From contig NC_060017.1 of assembly GCF_021134715.1 (NCBI RefSeq), forward strand, positions 62,001 through 126,000: a DNA stretch of 64,000 bases, in the 5' to 3' direction. The notes beneath the pieces are model-generated. The model searched no databases, had not been told where the DNA came from, and saw nothing but the letters and a program-made list of their open reading frames with translations. Shown here piece by piece: positions 21,444 to 33,650 of the stretch. Position 1 is the stretch's first letter. Each line of letters opens with the position of its first letter. This DNA is from Daphnia pulex (taxonomy: Eukaryota; Arthropoda; Branchiopoda; Diplostraca; Daphniidae). A program made the translations under genes and the position numbers.

Positions 21444-23660
21444 TCAATATCCAACATGATATCCTGATCAACCGAGAGTTCCTCATCATCAGATAACGTT
21501 ATCTACTGGCATAAGGGAACAATTGGATGACAGTGAAGGGGTAACACCTCCAGCTTTTATAACTAATAATTTTCTCAGAATAGATTTGAATTGCAGAGCA
21601 TTCTGGTTATTGTTCAATCCACAACGAAGTCGAATGACCCCAAAAAAGTGTTCTAATGGGTCCTGTTGCATGTGCCTTGTGGCTACATAACTCAATGGGT
21701 TGCTCTGTCGATGAAGAAGTTGGTGAGCTAGAGTTATAGTTGATCTTATCGTTGCGATAAATCCAATAACACAGGTTTTCCTTCTGCTTCTGTAGACTGA
21801 TCTGCCACTTGGAAGTTTCAGTTCACCCAAGAAGACTGCTTATTCATTGAGCTCTTTTTTCTTCTCCTCTAGGTTTTCTTTGGTAAGAACCGCTTTGTCA
21901 CCCTTTGCTTGTACATTCCATGAGTTCAGGATATCGAAAAGCTTATTGAATCGCCGTCAGTACTCTTCGGTGGCCTCACTTCCTTTAAACTGTAATTTGT
22001 TAGATAGATTTGGTTGTTAAAACTTTCTAGTATATTTTTAACTTTTGAATATCAAGATATTACCTGAGGAATTTTCAGTACTTCTCGTAAATGTCGGAGG
22101 GCATCTGCCACGGATTTACTCAAAACTTGAGCAGCGAGAGCCACCTTCATCTTGTGTCGCTCGAAGTATGCGTGTTGTCTTGTTAGTCGATTTCGTAGAC
22201 GAAATCCAGCCTCATTTTGGAATTGAAAGAGAGCCATGATGTACTTCCACTGTGCTGGATGTTTATATCCAGGTAATTTCACTGGTGAAAAAGATAGTAG
22301 ATTCCTTGCCAACTTCAACATGTGGCACGCATCAAGTAAAACATTAACTGTTTCTCCGGTAGAAGGATGGGCGAAGTTTGGTTTAAACGGGTTGGTCACT
22401 TTTTTTTCAAAGCGGCAGTTCGTCTTCTTGTTATTGTTGTTTTCGTTAGCGTTGATGACGACGAGTATTTAAGATTTGCGCCTAACTCAGTAGTCATGCC
22501 AATGTTCGCCGCTAACCCATCGAATACCACGGATCTGACATTAATCCCGAATTCGCGAGTCGCCTTCAGTACGTCCTTAAGCAGTCCCCCCAAGCGTGTC
22601 CCGTCGACATGGTTCGTGAAATAATATGCGACGGGAGTTTTCCACTTACCGGCGAGACCAACAATGTAAAACACTAGTGCTTGGGTAGCCATAGAAGAAA
22701 CGGGATCGTCTTTTTCTGACTGCTCCTTGTTAGGAAACTCGTCAAACCAGAAATATTTTTTTTCAATTTTGCGTCGCAATGAATTCCTTTCCTGATCGAC
22801 ATCTCGTCTAGCGAAAGGGTAGCTTCCGCCCCGTGAAGACCGTCTTTAATTTGTTGCTGCATCTCTGCCAAAGCATTTTTCAAAATACCGGAAGCGCATC
22901 CAACGAGAGCTAAGTATCTTCTTAAACTCCTAATCGACGGTAACTTGAATATAGTTGTAAGTTTTTTGTACCCAGGATTCGAATAGAAGCTTAAATTGAT
23001 TGCCAAATTCCTGATGTTATCCGAGAAACGTTGGCCGCGGGAATTATTGTTTGCATTATTTCTTTCATTGTTGAATATCAATTGTGCCGTGGAAGTCATG
23101 CTGTCTTTGAATGCAAGCTCTTTCCGCAAAGATTTTTTGAAATTCTTAAGTTGGCTGTACAATTCCTTCAGCATCAGAGTCTTCAGCGCCAATTATTTTT
23201 CAACAAATTGCAACTTGGATGTTGTCACTGCTTGAAGAATATTCAACTGTTTTTGTAGCTCATCATTTTCTACTTTTAATCGGTGTATATCTTCAAAAGC
23301 GTCTCTGAGAGACTGTTCGTTTTTAATCTCATCATTCATCCTCGAAATAAACAGTGTCTTTGAGCAACTCTTCTTGTTGAATTTCTACAGTCTCGTGATG
23401 AACGGCTTCGACGGTAACTTCAGGTGACCTTTTTTTTCTTATTTGGTGTCTCTGCGCACTCTGCGTCATAGCCATCGCCATCAGAATTTTCATTGGTATC
23501 ATAAACAATCTTCTTTCGGCACATCACCGTCGATTCAAGTTGGGAATCGCCATCTACATGTATAGACGATCGCCGAAAGTTCGAAAAAAGAGATCGCCGA
23601 AGTTTTTTCAAAGTGCCAGAATGCAACATTAACAGTAATTCAATTGAGAAAGAACTCATT
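21444..23660 (-). pseudogene. P-element/THAP9-like transposase, N-terminal and central parts
   Basis: Minus-strand blocks at 23192-22674, 22779-22396, 22399-22052 and 21830-21489 together carry P-superfamily transposase features. These include an RNase H-like start with ATLSLDEMSIRKGI (catalytic-type Asp), a YYFTNHVDGTRL block, VVFDGLAANIGMT, the LLDACHMLKLARNLL block, an RLTRQHAYFERHKMKVALAAQVLS block, and the C-terminal QDPLEHFFGVIRLRCG motif. Blocks change frame (one change lies between 21,485 and 21,480), and no THAP zinc finger is visible at the N-terminus (23,660-23,420). The gene therefore looks dead or N-terminally replaced. A fold-back repeat array begins at its 5' end. Confidence 0.75.
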
Positions 23661-25417
23661 TCACTTTGAAAAAACTTCGGCGATCTCTTTTTTTTTCATA
23701 AGTTGAACATATCAAACAAAAAGCTGTTACCATTTTAAACACTTAAGAAATCAAACAGGTTTCACTTTTGCTGCTGACAGCCTGACAGGTTACAGTAGGG
23801 GAGACTGGAGTAAAATGGGACACCGGGTCAAAAGGGACAGTGGGGGGAAAAATAGTAGATGTTAATAAAACTTTAAAAATTTTTAGTATGTTATGTAAAT
23901 CTGTATAATGTACTTCGGCATGAAATTTTGTTGATTTTTGTCAATAACTGCATGAGTTATTGACAAAACTAAAAAAACGGTTTTTATTTAAAAATTTTTG
24001 TCTCCGCCATTTTATGTTTATAGAAACAAATAAACGGTAATGGCATGTAAATTTAATATTGAAATGAAGCTGATTCATTTCTTGATCGTTTAAAACAAAA
24101 ATTAGAATTTTAGACCAATTTGTTTAGACGGTATGAACTTTTTAAAAAAAGAGTCATAATCGGGTTGTTTGGGACAGCCGTTTTTGCCTAAAATGGGACA
24201 GTTACGGACCAATCAGCGTACAGCATTTTTAAGAGGCTCGATTTCCTGACCTAGCAACGCAGGATGTCCTACAGCTCCATAAGGGAATTTGTATATATAA
24301 GAAAAAAGGTTCATTAACACAATAATTTAATTGAAACATTTATAAACTCGAAGAGTCTATGCAGTGAAACATTTTTTCAATTTTTTTCAATTTTATTAAT
24401 GAATTTTAAGGCGAAAACGGAGGACGTCCCTTACCACCCACCCCAGTGTCCTCAATTACCCCCAAAAATAGGCCCCTCCCACAAATCTGAGGCAACTTTA
24501 AAGGTATTTTATGGGGAAATGGTTAAATTGATGAAAACATGATTAAATTATATAAAAAATATGGGGGGTTCATTATAACATGGAATACATAAAAACAAAA
24601 TTTTAAAGAAATTAAATAATTAGTTTGGGAGATATAGGGGGAAAACAAAAACTGTCCCATTTTACTCCAGTCTCCCCTACATGGCCTTACGTGGGGGGTA
24701 TTGACCGGATCAAGCAAAGTCTGCAGCAAGTTTCGGCTATCCCTCGCCATGGTGCGCACTAGTCGACTAGCCGCACGACTTTTCGCTCTACTTACCCGAA
24801 CCAAATGGAAAAAGCTCTATATAGAGGTTTTTCCATTTGGTTCGTGTAAGTAGAGGGAAAAGTCGTGCGGCTAGTCGACTAGTGCGCACCATGGCGGGGG
24901 ATAGCCGAAACTTGCTGCAGACTTTGCTTGATCCAAACGATAGTCACCGTAAGGCCATGTACTGTAACCTGTCAGGCTGTCAGCAGCAAAAGTGAAACCT
25001 GTTTTTTTTCTTAAGTGTTTAAAATGACAAAAGGTTTTTGTTTCATATGTTCAACTTATGAAACAAAAATAGATCGCCGAAGTTTTTTCAAAGTGAAATT
25101 AGTTCTTTCTCAATTGAATTACTGTTAATGTTGCATTCTGGCACTTTGAAAAAACTTCGGCGATCTATTTTTGTTTCATAAGTTGAACATATGAAACAAA
25201 AACCTTTTGTCATTTTAAACACTTAAGAAAAAAAACAGGTTTCACTTTTGCTGCTGACAGCCTGACAGGTTACAGTACATGGCCTTACGGTGACTATCGT
25301 TTGGATCAAGCAAAGTCTGCAGCAAGTTTCGGCTATCCCCCGCCATGGTGCGCACTAGTCGACTAGCCGCACGACTTTTCCCTCTACTTACACGAACCAA
25401 ATGGAAAAACCTCTATA
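23591..25417. repeat. palindromic fold-back array of three alternating arms
   Basis: Three copies of one arm alternate in orientation. Arm 1 is 23591-24820 (reverse, interrupted by the MITE at 23798-24677), arm 2 is 24821-25166 (forward), arm 3 is 25071-25417 (reverse). The first palindrome is centred at about 24,820. The second is centred at about 25,119 with a 46-bp loop (25096-25141) inside a 25-bp stem (agatcgccgaagttttttca...). The same stem-loop occurs at 23591-23686 with the loop in opposite orientation, as expected for inverted arms. The array abuts the 5' end of the P-like transposase and part of the stem overlaps its first open frame. Confidence 0.85.
23798..24677. mobile_element. 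880-bp MITE with TA target duplication
   Basis: The element begins ggggagactggagtaaaatg and ends with the perfect inverted complement (25 bases or more). It is flanked by TA on both sides (23796-23797 and 24678-24679). The other arms of the palindromic array contain the same site without the element (tacagtacatggcc at 25271-25284, and its complement at about 24956-24966), giving internal empty sites. TA duplication suits the Tc1/mariner/pogo group. It has no transposase frame. Confidence 0.9.
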
Positions 25418-25878
25418 AGATCAGGGAGGTGGGTGATGAGGTAGAAAGGAAGAGTAAGAGTTAGAGTGACTATATTCGGTACTCGCACCCCTTTTTTTCG
25501 ATACAATGAGCCTACTTACTTAAGTACCCAAATAGCTCTTTAAGTAGGCTAGATTTGCACAAACAAGTACATTTTTTCATTAGCAAACCGCCACTGTGTA
25601 CGCTATGCACTACTTTTAGCTTTTTTTCGTCTACTTTTAGTTGGAATAAGATTTATATACGAATTTGATGTATTTGATTTCTAAAATGCCGATTGATTTT
25701 TTTTTTCACTTTTGAAAAACTTTTTTGTGGATATCCCAAAAAAGCAATAACTAAGAAAGTTGTGTTACAATATTTTGTATATTCTTATAGCAAATTTTTT
25801 AATGAGATTTCTTGAAGTTGAAGCACATCGCACAGACGTATATGTGGTGATGATTTCAACGACAGTTTATTTTTCTTT
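25418..25878. other. non-coding stretch between transposon cluster and ankyrin-Mab21 gene
   Basis: AT-rich sequence with no recognisable coding or repeat homology. It marks the border between transposon cluster and gene block and probably holds the 3' UTR of the neighbouring gene. Confidence 0.4.
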
Positions 25879-28800
25879 TTAAGTTAAGCATGAACGAAGG
25901 CGATCACAAATGTTCGAGCAAACAGCCAAGGCTTCATGATCAATGTAAGAAACGTTTAATAAAGGATTAAAGAAAGATTTGAGATGAACTCCGGGATGAG
26001 TGAGCAAAACTTCCATGATTGCTATGCAATGCGATATCATATCTTCTTCATTCCAAGGTGGATTGTTCAATTTCATGTAGCGGAAAAGGCAGGTTTTCAG
26101 ACAGTAAGTCGATGGCCTTGTCTTCTGGGGCAACAATTTCTCATCCGTGATGGATGCATTGCGTCGCTGACACAACATAACCAAAAGCTTCAAAATGCGA
26201 TAACACAAGCGAACCTCGTCACCAGTTCCTAAAATTGTATCTCTCTGAAAGTACAATTCAAAAATCAGTTCCTTCAATGATGTGTCTCCGTCTGTTTAAA
26301 CATCTTGAACATACAGTACTACTTACTAACCTCTAGAATTGGGTAAGACAGTCGCCACTCCGGCGGCCCGCACTTGTCTCGAAATGGAACTAAGTACTCG
26401 AATTCTTCGTCCAAATTGGAGTGACACCAATAGTCAGGAAGCTTTACAGTGCTTTCTGCTTGCTTTGCTGGTTGTAGCGAAGAAGAGCGAAAGACACCCC
26501 GAGAGACACCAATGGTGATATCGATACTGATGGGAATAATTTGCTCGTTACCACAAAACGTTAGATGAAGTGTCGTGCATGTCTCTCCAAAGGTGATGTC
26601 GCGAACGTGGATGTTGAAGCAATCGACGCGTTTGGTGGCCGCTCGAAGCAGTTGGTAGAAATAATAAACAGCTCTGCCTGATGAGATTCCGAGTTGGCCG
26701 TTTCCGTGGCTTAGAAACGCAGACTGGCTTTCACCAACATAAATGACGCGATGGCCGCTCTCTGCTTCCTCTTCGACAAAGTGAGATAACACAACGAGGA
26801 AGTCGAATTCGTCCAGCTGAAAGAGTTTGGTCCGTTCGGCGCTGCTTCCGTAGAAGATGAGTCGTTGGGTGGCAAAACGTTCGTCCAGTTTCTCAACTTC
26901 TTCTATCAAGCAATGGATGTAACCACTAACGGAAAACTGGAGACGGCACCAGACGCAATTACGCTGGACGCATGAGTGGCAGCATCGCATCCCCGATTCT
27001 GCAACAGCGGTGACCACTGATTTTTCACAATTTAAACATTTGTACGTGCAAGGAAAATTATTCAACATTTATGCTTACTAGCAAAATTCAGTTTCTTTTT
27101 CGGGTTATTCCAAATCCGAAGTAAGTTTTCCCATCGATTGCTTGCTGGTGTTTTAGTGTATTTATCTATCGCGTTGAACACGTAGACATGATCAATTTGT
27201 ATCGGAATGGATCCCTCTATCTTGGCGATGGAGAAAGGAGCGCTAATCGATTGAACAGTCGACCTAAAAAAATAATTTTGGTAAAGTGAAGCAATGTTGA
27301 GGTAGCTGCCTCCTCGACAGCAGATACAAAGCGGAGTTCCTTTCTCCAGTACAAAGTATTTCAAATAATCTGCAAAGCATCGACCGAAAGTATCCAAAAT
27401 TCGGACACCAGCAAATCCGGCCAAGAATTGTGCAGTTTTCGTGCACCCGCTTTTGGCGGCGAGGTGAAGCGGAGTCCTGCCAACGACGTCTGTTAAATCC
27501 ATCATCTTCCGTATCAGTTCTTTGTCAAGTGAAGAAACAAACGAAAAAAGATCGAGCTTATCGGCAAACTGGCACGCAAGATGCAAAATTGTCTCGCCGT
27601 CTGAGTTGGTCGACGCAAGATCCGCACCATTATCGGCCAAAATGTCCAGTGATTTGATGATGTATTTCTTCTGATACTGGGCGCACAAATGGGCAGCTTG
27701 ACTTCCGCAATAATCTGTCTGATTAACATCCTCCAAAGGGATTAATAATTTCATCGCTGTCGGCAGTTGGTCCGTCTGATTGTATTTGCAGGCGAGGGAC
27801 AGAGCCGACAGTGAATTATTAACAGTTTCCGACGTCTGCACGCCCTGTTCAATCAGGAACTCGATGATGTTGGATAACTGATTAGATTGATTATATTGAC
27901 ACAAAATGTGTAGCGCAGTTTGGCCTTGATCATTTTTGGCCTTGATGTCGACGTCAGTAAATCCGGCCTCCACAAGGAAGCGTATTACGGGTAGCAAGTG
28001 ATCTGTCTGATTGTAGCGGCTGAGAAGATGAAGAACAGTGTTGTTTTTGTCATCCCTCAAATTGACGATAGATCCACTCTCAACCAAGTAGCGCGCCACA
28101 CTGAGAAGGTGGGACGTCTGATTGGTTTCGCACAAAATGTGTAACGATGATCCAAATCCCTTGGCTCTACCTCCACTTTCGTTTACTCTGATGCCGTTTT
28201 CGACTAACAAACGAACTGCGCGGAGCAAGTCGGGAGTCTGATTCACCCGTAGCAATTCTGCAATGACATTATCCTGCTATTAGAATTTTCCTTAAGAGAA
28301 AGAAGTCGATAAAAGAAATTGGTTTTACTATGCAAAGAATTCTCGTCATTCTCTTGACGAGCGTTGACATCCGCCCCGTACTGGATGAGAAGAGACATCA
28401 ACGGAATTAGAGTTTCACTGTGATTAATCCATATGAGCTTATGAAGCGGCGTGCTGGAGTCTGAAGATCTTTTATTCGGATCCGCACCGTGCTAAATAAT
28501 CGACAAAAAAATTGATGATTCGGCAATATTTCTAAATTGCATTTCAGAAAAAAAAAATAACAAAATTATAACAAAATTTTGAAAGTCACCTCCAGTAGCA
28601 AACGAACTATGTCAATGGCGTTTGGTGTTGAGTTTGTCAAACAGACGAGATTGAGAGCGCTTGCTTCATATAGGGATGTCACATCGACGTCAACTCCACG
28701 ATTAAGGTATCCAGTTAGAATTTCCACCGCTCGCGGTTCCCGGTCAGAACGGTAGTAACATATATTCAAAAATTGTTTTTCATCCTACATGTTAATAATT

Positions 28801-29411
28801 CAACGGCAGATTTGGTAGCTATCAATTCAATAGCAACATTGAATTAAGTAAAATATTACAGCTAATGGTTTTCAGGTTTAATGGTCAGTACTATTATTTA
28901 CAAGTGCTTGAACCGGACTCATCTGGTTCATCTTTGTTAACTTTTAAATTCTAGTAAGAAACTAAAATATGAATTCAATTATATACACTTTAGACCTGAT
29001 AGGAAAACGTCGATGAAAAATTATTTATCAATAAAGGAATATTTGATTATTTACAATTTGTTGTCGCTGCAATGTTTGTGTTGTTGTTTCCTGTGTTATT
29101 AGGCAATCAGATCTGTTTGTATTGTCCTTGAGAAATAAAATTTACAAAATATCAAATACATACAAAACAAATTACAGAATAGTATGGCAAGAAGTGTCAG
29201 TTGAATTGAAAACAGAACGTGCATCCCGATAATACTGTTTGAACGGCAGAGATAATATTCTCTATATACCAGTCCCGAAAGCGATTGACATAAATAAATG
29301 CATAGCTAAATTTACAAGAAAATCGTCTGTTCTTACCTCGCTGAGTTTTTGTAAAACAGATTTTGGAATCTCGGGGACCGTGTTTTTGGTAGACCTTTCC
29401 TTGCCCATCAT
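25879..29411 (-). CDS. ankyrin-repeat / Mab-21 (cGAS-like) nucleotidyltransferase protein
   Basis: I derive six exons: 29337-29411, 28590-28784, 28329-28491, 27079-28257, 26331-27016 and 25879-26271. They join in frame with GT-AG introns of 552, 98, 71, 62 and 59 nt to give 896 residues. Residues about 26-450 are ankyrin repeats. About 560-896 is a Mab-21/cGAS-type nucleotidyltransferase with the GSS motif (594-596), metal-binding-type Glu607 and Asp609 (EFD) and Asp703 (SIDIT), then the Mab-21 C-terminal lobe (LKTCLFRYMK, WNEED). All three acidic residues needed for catalysis in this fold are present, unlike in many inactive Mab-21 proteins. Residues 548-562 contain five Cys that could bind zinc. 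Family knowledge: cGAS-like receptors make cyclic dinucleotides on sensing nucleic acid. Ligand and product here are unknown. There is no signal peptide or membrane segment, so it is probably cytosolic. Confidence 0.8.
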
Positions 29412-31452
29412 CGTGATAGACTGATGTTATGAGTCCCTCAGAAGTGAAGTAAAACCTCGCATTTTTTGTTGAAGGTCAAAAAAATTTGTGGAGAAACAAG
29501 AAAACGCAGGAGTCGCACCGCAGCGATGTTTGTACTTGTACCCTAGATTTGAAGAAAAATTTGCCTCACACAAAAGTTTTATACTTCACCCTTTCACTTG
29601 ATTATATCAGATCAAACAATTAACAAACCGAAATTCAATGTGTAGGCCTACCGTATAGCAGCATTAGATTCTTTTTTACAGCTGCCTTCGGGTTTAATGT
29701 TTATTATTTTATGGTAATTCCATAAAGCGAAATATTTTTCGAGTCGAATAAAAATCCTCAAATTTGACTTCGGCGGTGCAATAGAGCAAACCATAAAAAT
29801 CTGATGGAGCGCTCCAGGGTTAGTTGTGAATGCAGCTTAGCTGGGCGCCGGGTTCGTGGCAACGTTTGAACCACGGGGAGAGGAAGAAGGTATTATACCT
29901 AATATAATCGACACATTCTTTTGTCGAGCGAAAGGAATTAATCTGGGTTACGTGCAAAGCATTATTAAAGTCTAGCGAAAACCTACAGTTAACCTAAATA
30001 ACCGTAAATAACGCCCGCTAAGGCGTCAATTTCACAGCTTCGTCATTTGAAAAGGCACGAATTTTGTTAGGATTACTGTGACAACATCAATAATTATTTA
30101 AAAACTAATTTATTTGTAATAAATCTCTCTCCATTTGCCATAGAATCACAAACTACATTAATGAGTAAAGCGATGTGAAACCCGCAATTGTTCCACTTTA
30201 TATTTGATCAGCGTTTGCCTGCTTAAGTTAGTTAGCGCTGATTAAATAAGCCCTTATCTCGATTGAATTTGTACGTGCATATGATGACGAGTCCAACGAC
30301 ACTTAGGAAGAAACTATAGCCGTTATATCACATATAAAAGTTTGCGAGCTGTTACTACTTTTACAACGAACTTTACTTTAAATCACGAATATTATTTCTA
30401 TCTTACTTAATATTAGCAAATATTCTACGGGAGTTAAACTTGGTTTTTCCCGAATAAAAAATAAGGTTTATGGTGCACTTCAGAGGAAGTCACGAAAACC
30501 TGGAAGATTTCCACTGAAGGTAAAAAAAAAAAAAATGCAATGTACATGTAGGCTAAAGTATTAAATATAAACCAACGCAAGTAAAATATACCATCTGAGC
30601 TCAGCTAGTTTTAACAGCCAATTTAATCTTAGATGATAACATCCCGAGAAAACAAGTGGATACATATTTGTATTTTGTATGCACATTAACAGTGGCCTGT
30701 TTTATTTTCCTGAAAGTAAACTTAGATTTCACATTTTAATAACACAGTTAGCGAACTGCGGAGTGCGAACGAATTGGGATTGCTACAGAGATGTTGTTAT
30801 TCCCCCTTAAAAAAAAAGAAATCGGCAGACCCCATACTTATATGGCTGTGGGCGAGTCCTTCTGTAATACTGTGTAAATACAGTATAACGGAAGCAAAAT
30901 AATTATATTTACGCAAGAACACAATTAGAACTGTAACGGTCACAAGGAAAAGTATTAGTAATTGCTTTTCTAAAAAAAAATTACTTCGACACAGAGCCTA
31001 TCCATAGCATCCAAGGTAGTTGGGGTAACTTTTAGCTGAGCTCTTTTTTCAAACCGCCTATTCCACATAATGTGTATTTTATTTCCGGTTGGCTGCTCCT
31101 ATAGTCTTCTTATTGAAAGTTGAAGTCCATAATTTCTTCGCCAAATTGTCTATTATGGGCTGAATGGTCGGATATAGGCGAGGAAAAAAAGAAATGTTCG
31201 ATTATTTACTTTAAAAAAATTATTTGGCATTTTTTAGGAAACATTTTGTTTAGCTCATAGGCAATTCGTTGTAGTCGCGCTGCACAGGAATCCTGCGCAA
31301 ATAAAATCCATGCCAATGCCAATAAAAATCATTCGTTATTTATTTTCTTATTTATAAAGAAAAAAAAATAAAATAAACGGCCGCAACGTAAAAATCTTTT
31401 ATTTTTATGGAAAGACAAATTACAAGTATGGCATTATTAGATGCTCAACGAA
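29412..31452. other. 2-kb intergenic region
   Basis: No coding sequence recognised. It should hold the promoter and 5' UTR of the ankyrin-Mab21 gene and the 3' UTR of the METTL7-like gene. AT-rich with short homopolymer runs. Confidence 0.5.
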
Positions 31453-32552
31453 TTATTTTGTCGCTTGACCCATCACGTGGACACGGATAATTCCCCAAAT
31501 TCCTTTTTTTAGCGGAATATTAAAGCGTTTCTGTTCAACTTGCGAAAAAACCTTGCAGCCGAGCACAGTTTGATCAATGCTGCGATTCAGATTGCAGCCG
31601 TCAAAAAGGAAGCACCATACAGGACTTAAAATGCTTTGAATCAAGCGAAGCCACGTTTCGGGCTTATCGTGAACGTGTTCCCAGTAGTAGAATTTCCCAC
31701 CCTAAATTTATTTTAAAAAAATAATTAATATGCATAAAATTAAGTGGACAGGATTTTTTTTTTTAAATACGTACTGGCGCTAACACGCGATGAACTTCCT
31801 TAAGGGTTTGTTCAACACTGGTAACAGAGCAAAGTACTAAAGTAGAGACAACAATATCTAAGAATTGTTTAAAAATAGCATTAATTCACAATATTTAACT
31901 TTAACAAATTATCTTTTTGTACCAACACTATTATCTTCAACTTCTTTCATGTCTTCTGCATTGCTAACTATAAATTTGTCCATCTGAATGTCAGGATACT
32001 TGTTTTCATTCTCAAAAAACAAAGGCTCAAAGAAAGCATTAGGTTCCACAACCATTAGCTTGGAATTTTTGGGGAAGAATTCAAAATTAGCACCTGCATG
32101 CACCATGCACATTGCAATAACATTTAGACATTAGTTGCTTACTTTAAATATTTAAGCTGCTTTAAAGTAGTATACCAGGGCCAGCTCCAATTTCCAGTAT
32201 TCTTAAAACAGATTTTTTCCTAAGATCAACATCTGCAGATTTTTGCCTTTGCATTGAATCAAAATGGGATTTCTTCATTTCTCTCATTGTTGAGTGATAT
32301 TCTATCATGGCACGTTTCCAGAAGGAAGCAAACAACCTGAAACAACAAGAGAAAGCAAATAGAATAATAATTACAGCACACAAGTTTATTGTAATTTTTA
32401 AATTGTAGTTTTAGAATGAATAATACATACCAGTTTTTTATTGTCTTTCCAAATGTCTTATTTAACCCATACAAAAGTAATCCAACAAGTAGTGGGGTAG
32501 TAATACAAGAGAAAATACCCATGTTGTTGCTATCAGCATTCTTTTCTGTCAT
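31453..32552 (-). CDS. METTL7/TMT1-like methyltransferase
   Basis: Five exons on the minus strand (32431-32552, 32176-32336, 31923-32093, 31775-31857, 31453-31701) splice in frame to 261 residues. An N-terminal hydrophobic segment (residues about 12-30, ITTPLLVGLLLYGL) suits the membrane anchor of METTL7 proteins. The SAM-binding motif I is ILEIGAGPG, followed by the VVEPN acidic-loop motif and DIVVSTLVLCSV (motif IV region). The C-terminus has GGKFYYWEHV and ends QATK. Vertebrate METTL7A/B (about 244 residues) are ER or lipid-droplet thiol methyltransferases using S-adenosylmethionine. The start is the first ATG before the anchor. Confidence 0.88.
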
Positions 32553-33650
32553 GATGACGAGGTATTATTAGATGATTATTTATTAAACGAAATCAGGGAC
32601 CTAGAACTTGTGCAAAGCAAAAGCACAAATAAATGCCTAGTTGTCGAGAGAAATAAGCAACTCTATAGTTGATGAAATTACATATCTTATTTAAAATTTG
32701 AAATTGAAAAATACATACTGATGATGATGATCACTATGTAAGATGAATACGTAATCTAGATGCGTGGCGGCAGCACAACAGCGTAAATGCGGATGCAGAC
32801 GAGAAAGAAAAAACGTCAAGTCATGCGCAAAGTAGACTAAGATGTGACTGACCCACTTGTTGGGTGGTGCTTTCTAGTTGGTTGGTTTAATACTAAAATA
32901 CAGTATATACATTTGAAAAAGTGAAAGACCATTTTCGAGCAAGAAGCACACTATAGTTCAGTGATAACATCCCGTTCAAAGTCTCGATACGAGATTACGG
33001 CCGTTTGATTTGTCATAGTTTATAAAGCAGTTATAGATAGTGATTGCATTAGGCCTAATTTCTTTTCGTTTTTCGATGGTGTATATAATATATTACTGAA
33101 GGCTCGAAGAACCGCTAACTTCGTGCACGTTTGGCAAAAAAGCGCTTGTTAAAATCGGCACACTTTTTGCTTTTAAATATATATATATTTTTTTAAATAC
33201 AGAATAATTAACTGCGCTGGGCCAACGAAAATCTTTTTCAGAAAGTATCAATCCGATTTTAGCTACTTATTTTTTTTTAAACTCACAAAGATATCTACAT
33301 TCAGGCATCCAATCTGAAAAATGTGTCTATGCATTATCTGCATAACTAAGAAATCAAAATACATTGAATGCTGCTAACGGCGCGCGCGTGATTATCACGC
33401 AAGGCAACGGAAAGCCAGCATAGGCGCTAGAGATTTGCAGTTCAACTACATTTAGGGTTTACTTTTGTCACCACAAGATGCAATGGTAGGTATATAATTT
33501 TTTATATAAACAAGAGTATCGATAAAGTGAATTTGAATTAGACGGATAAAAAGTCGTTTATGAAACAATAATGAGAGACCATTCGGTACGGCCGACAGGG
33601 AGGATACGTACACACAAAAGATTTTGACCGAAATATAAACAGATAATAAA
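32553..33650. other. intergenic region
   Basis: No gene recognised. Promoter of the METTL7-like gene lies at its left, and 3' flank of the GNAT gene at its right. Confidence 0.45.

Noticed and set aside
23591..25166. Site-specific inversion of the 46-bp loop between two copies of the 25-bp stem
   Set aside because: The two stem-loops lie in arms of opposite orientation, so the loop is expected to be inverted; no recombinase-mediated flip is needed.
26292..26326. 35-nt intron joining NTase exons (gtaagt...cag)
   Set aside because: Too short to be spliced; a 59-nt intron (26272-26330) also keeps the frame and is of normal length.
27700..28680. N-glycosylation sites in the ankyrin repeats
   Set aside because: The protein has no signal peptide or membrane segment, so the N-x-T/S pattern is more likely structural.
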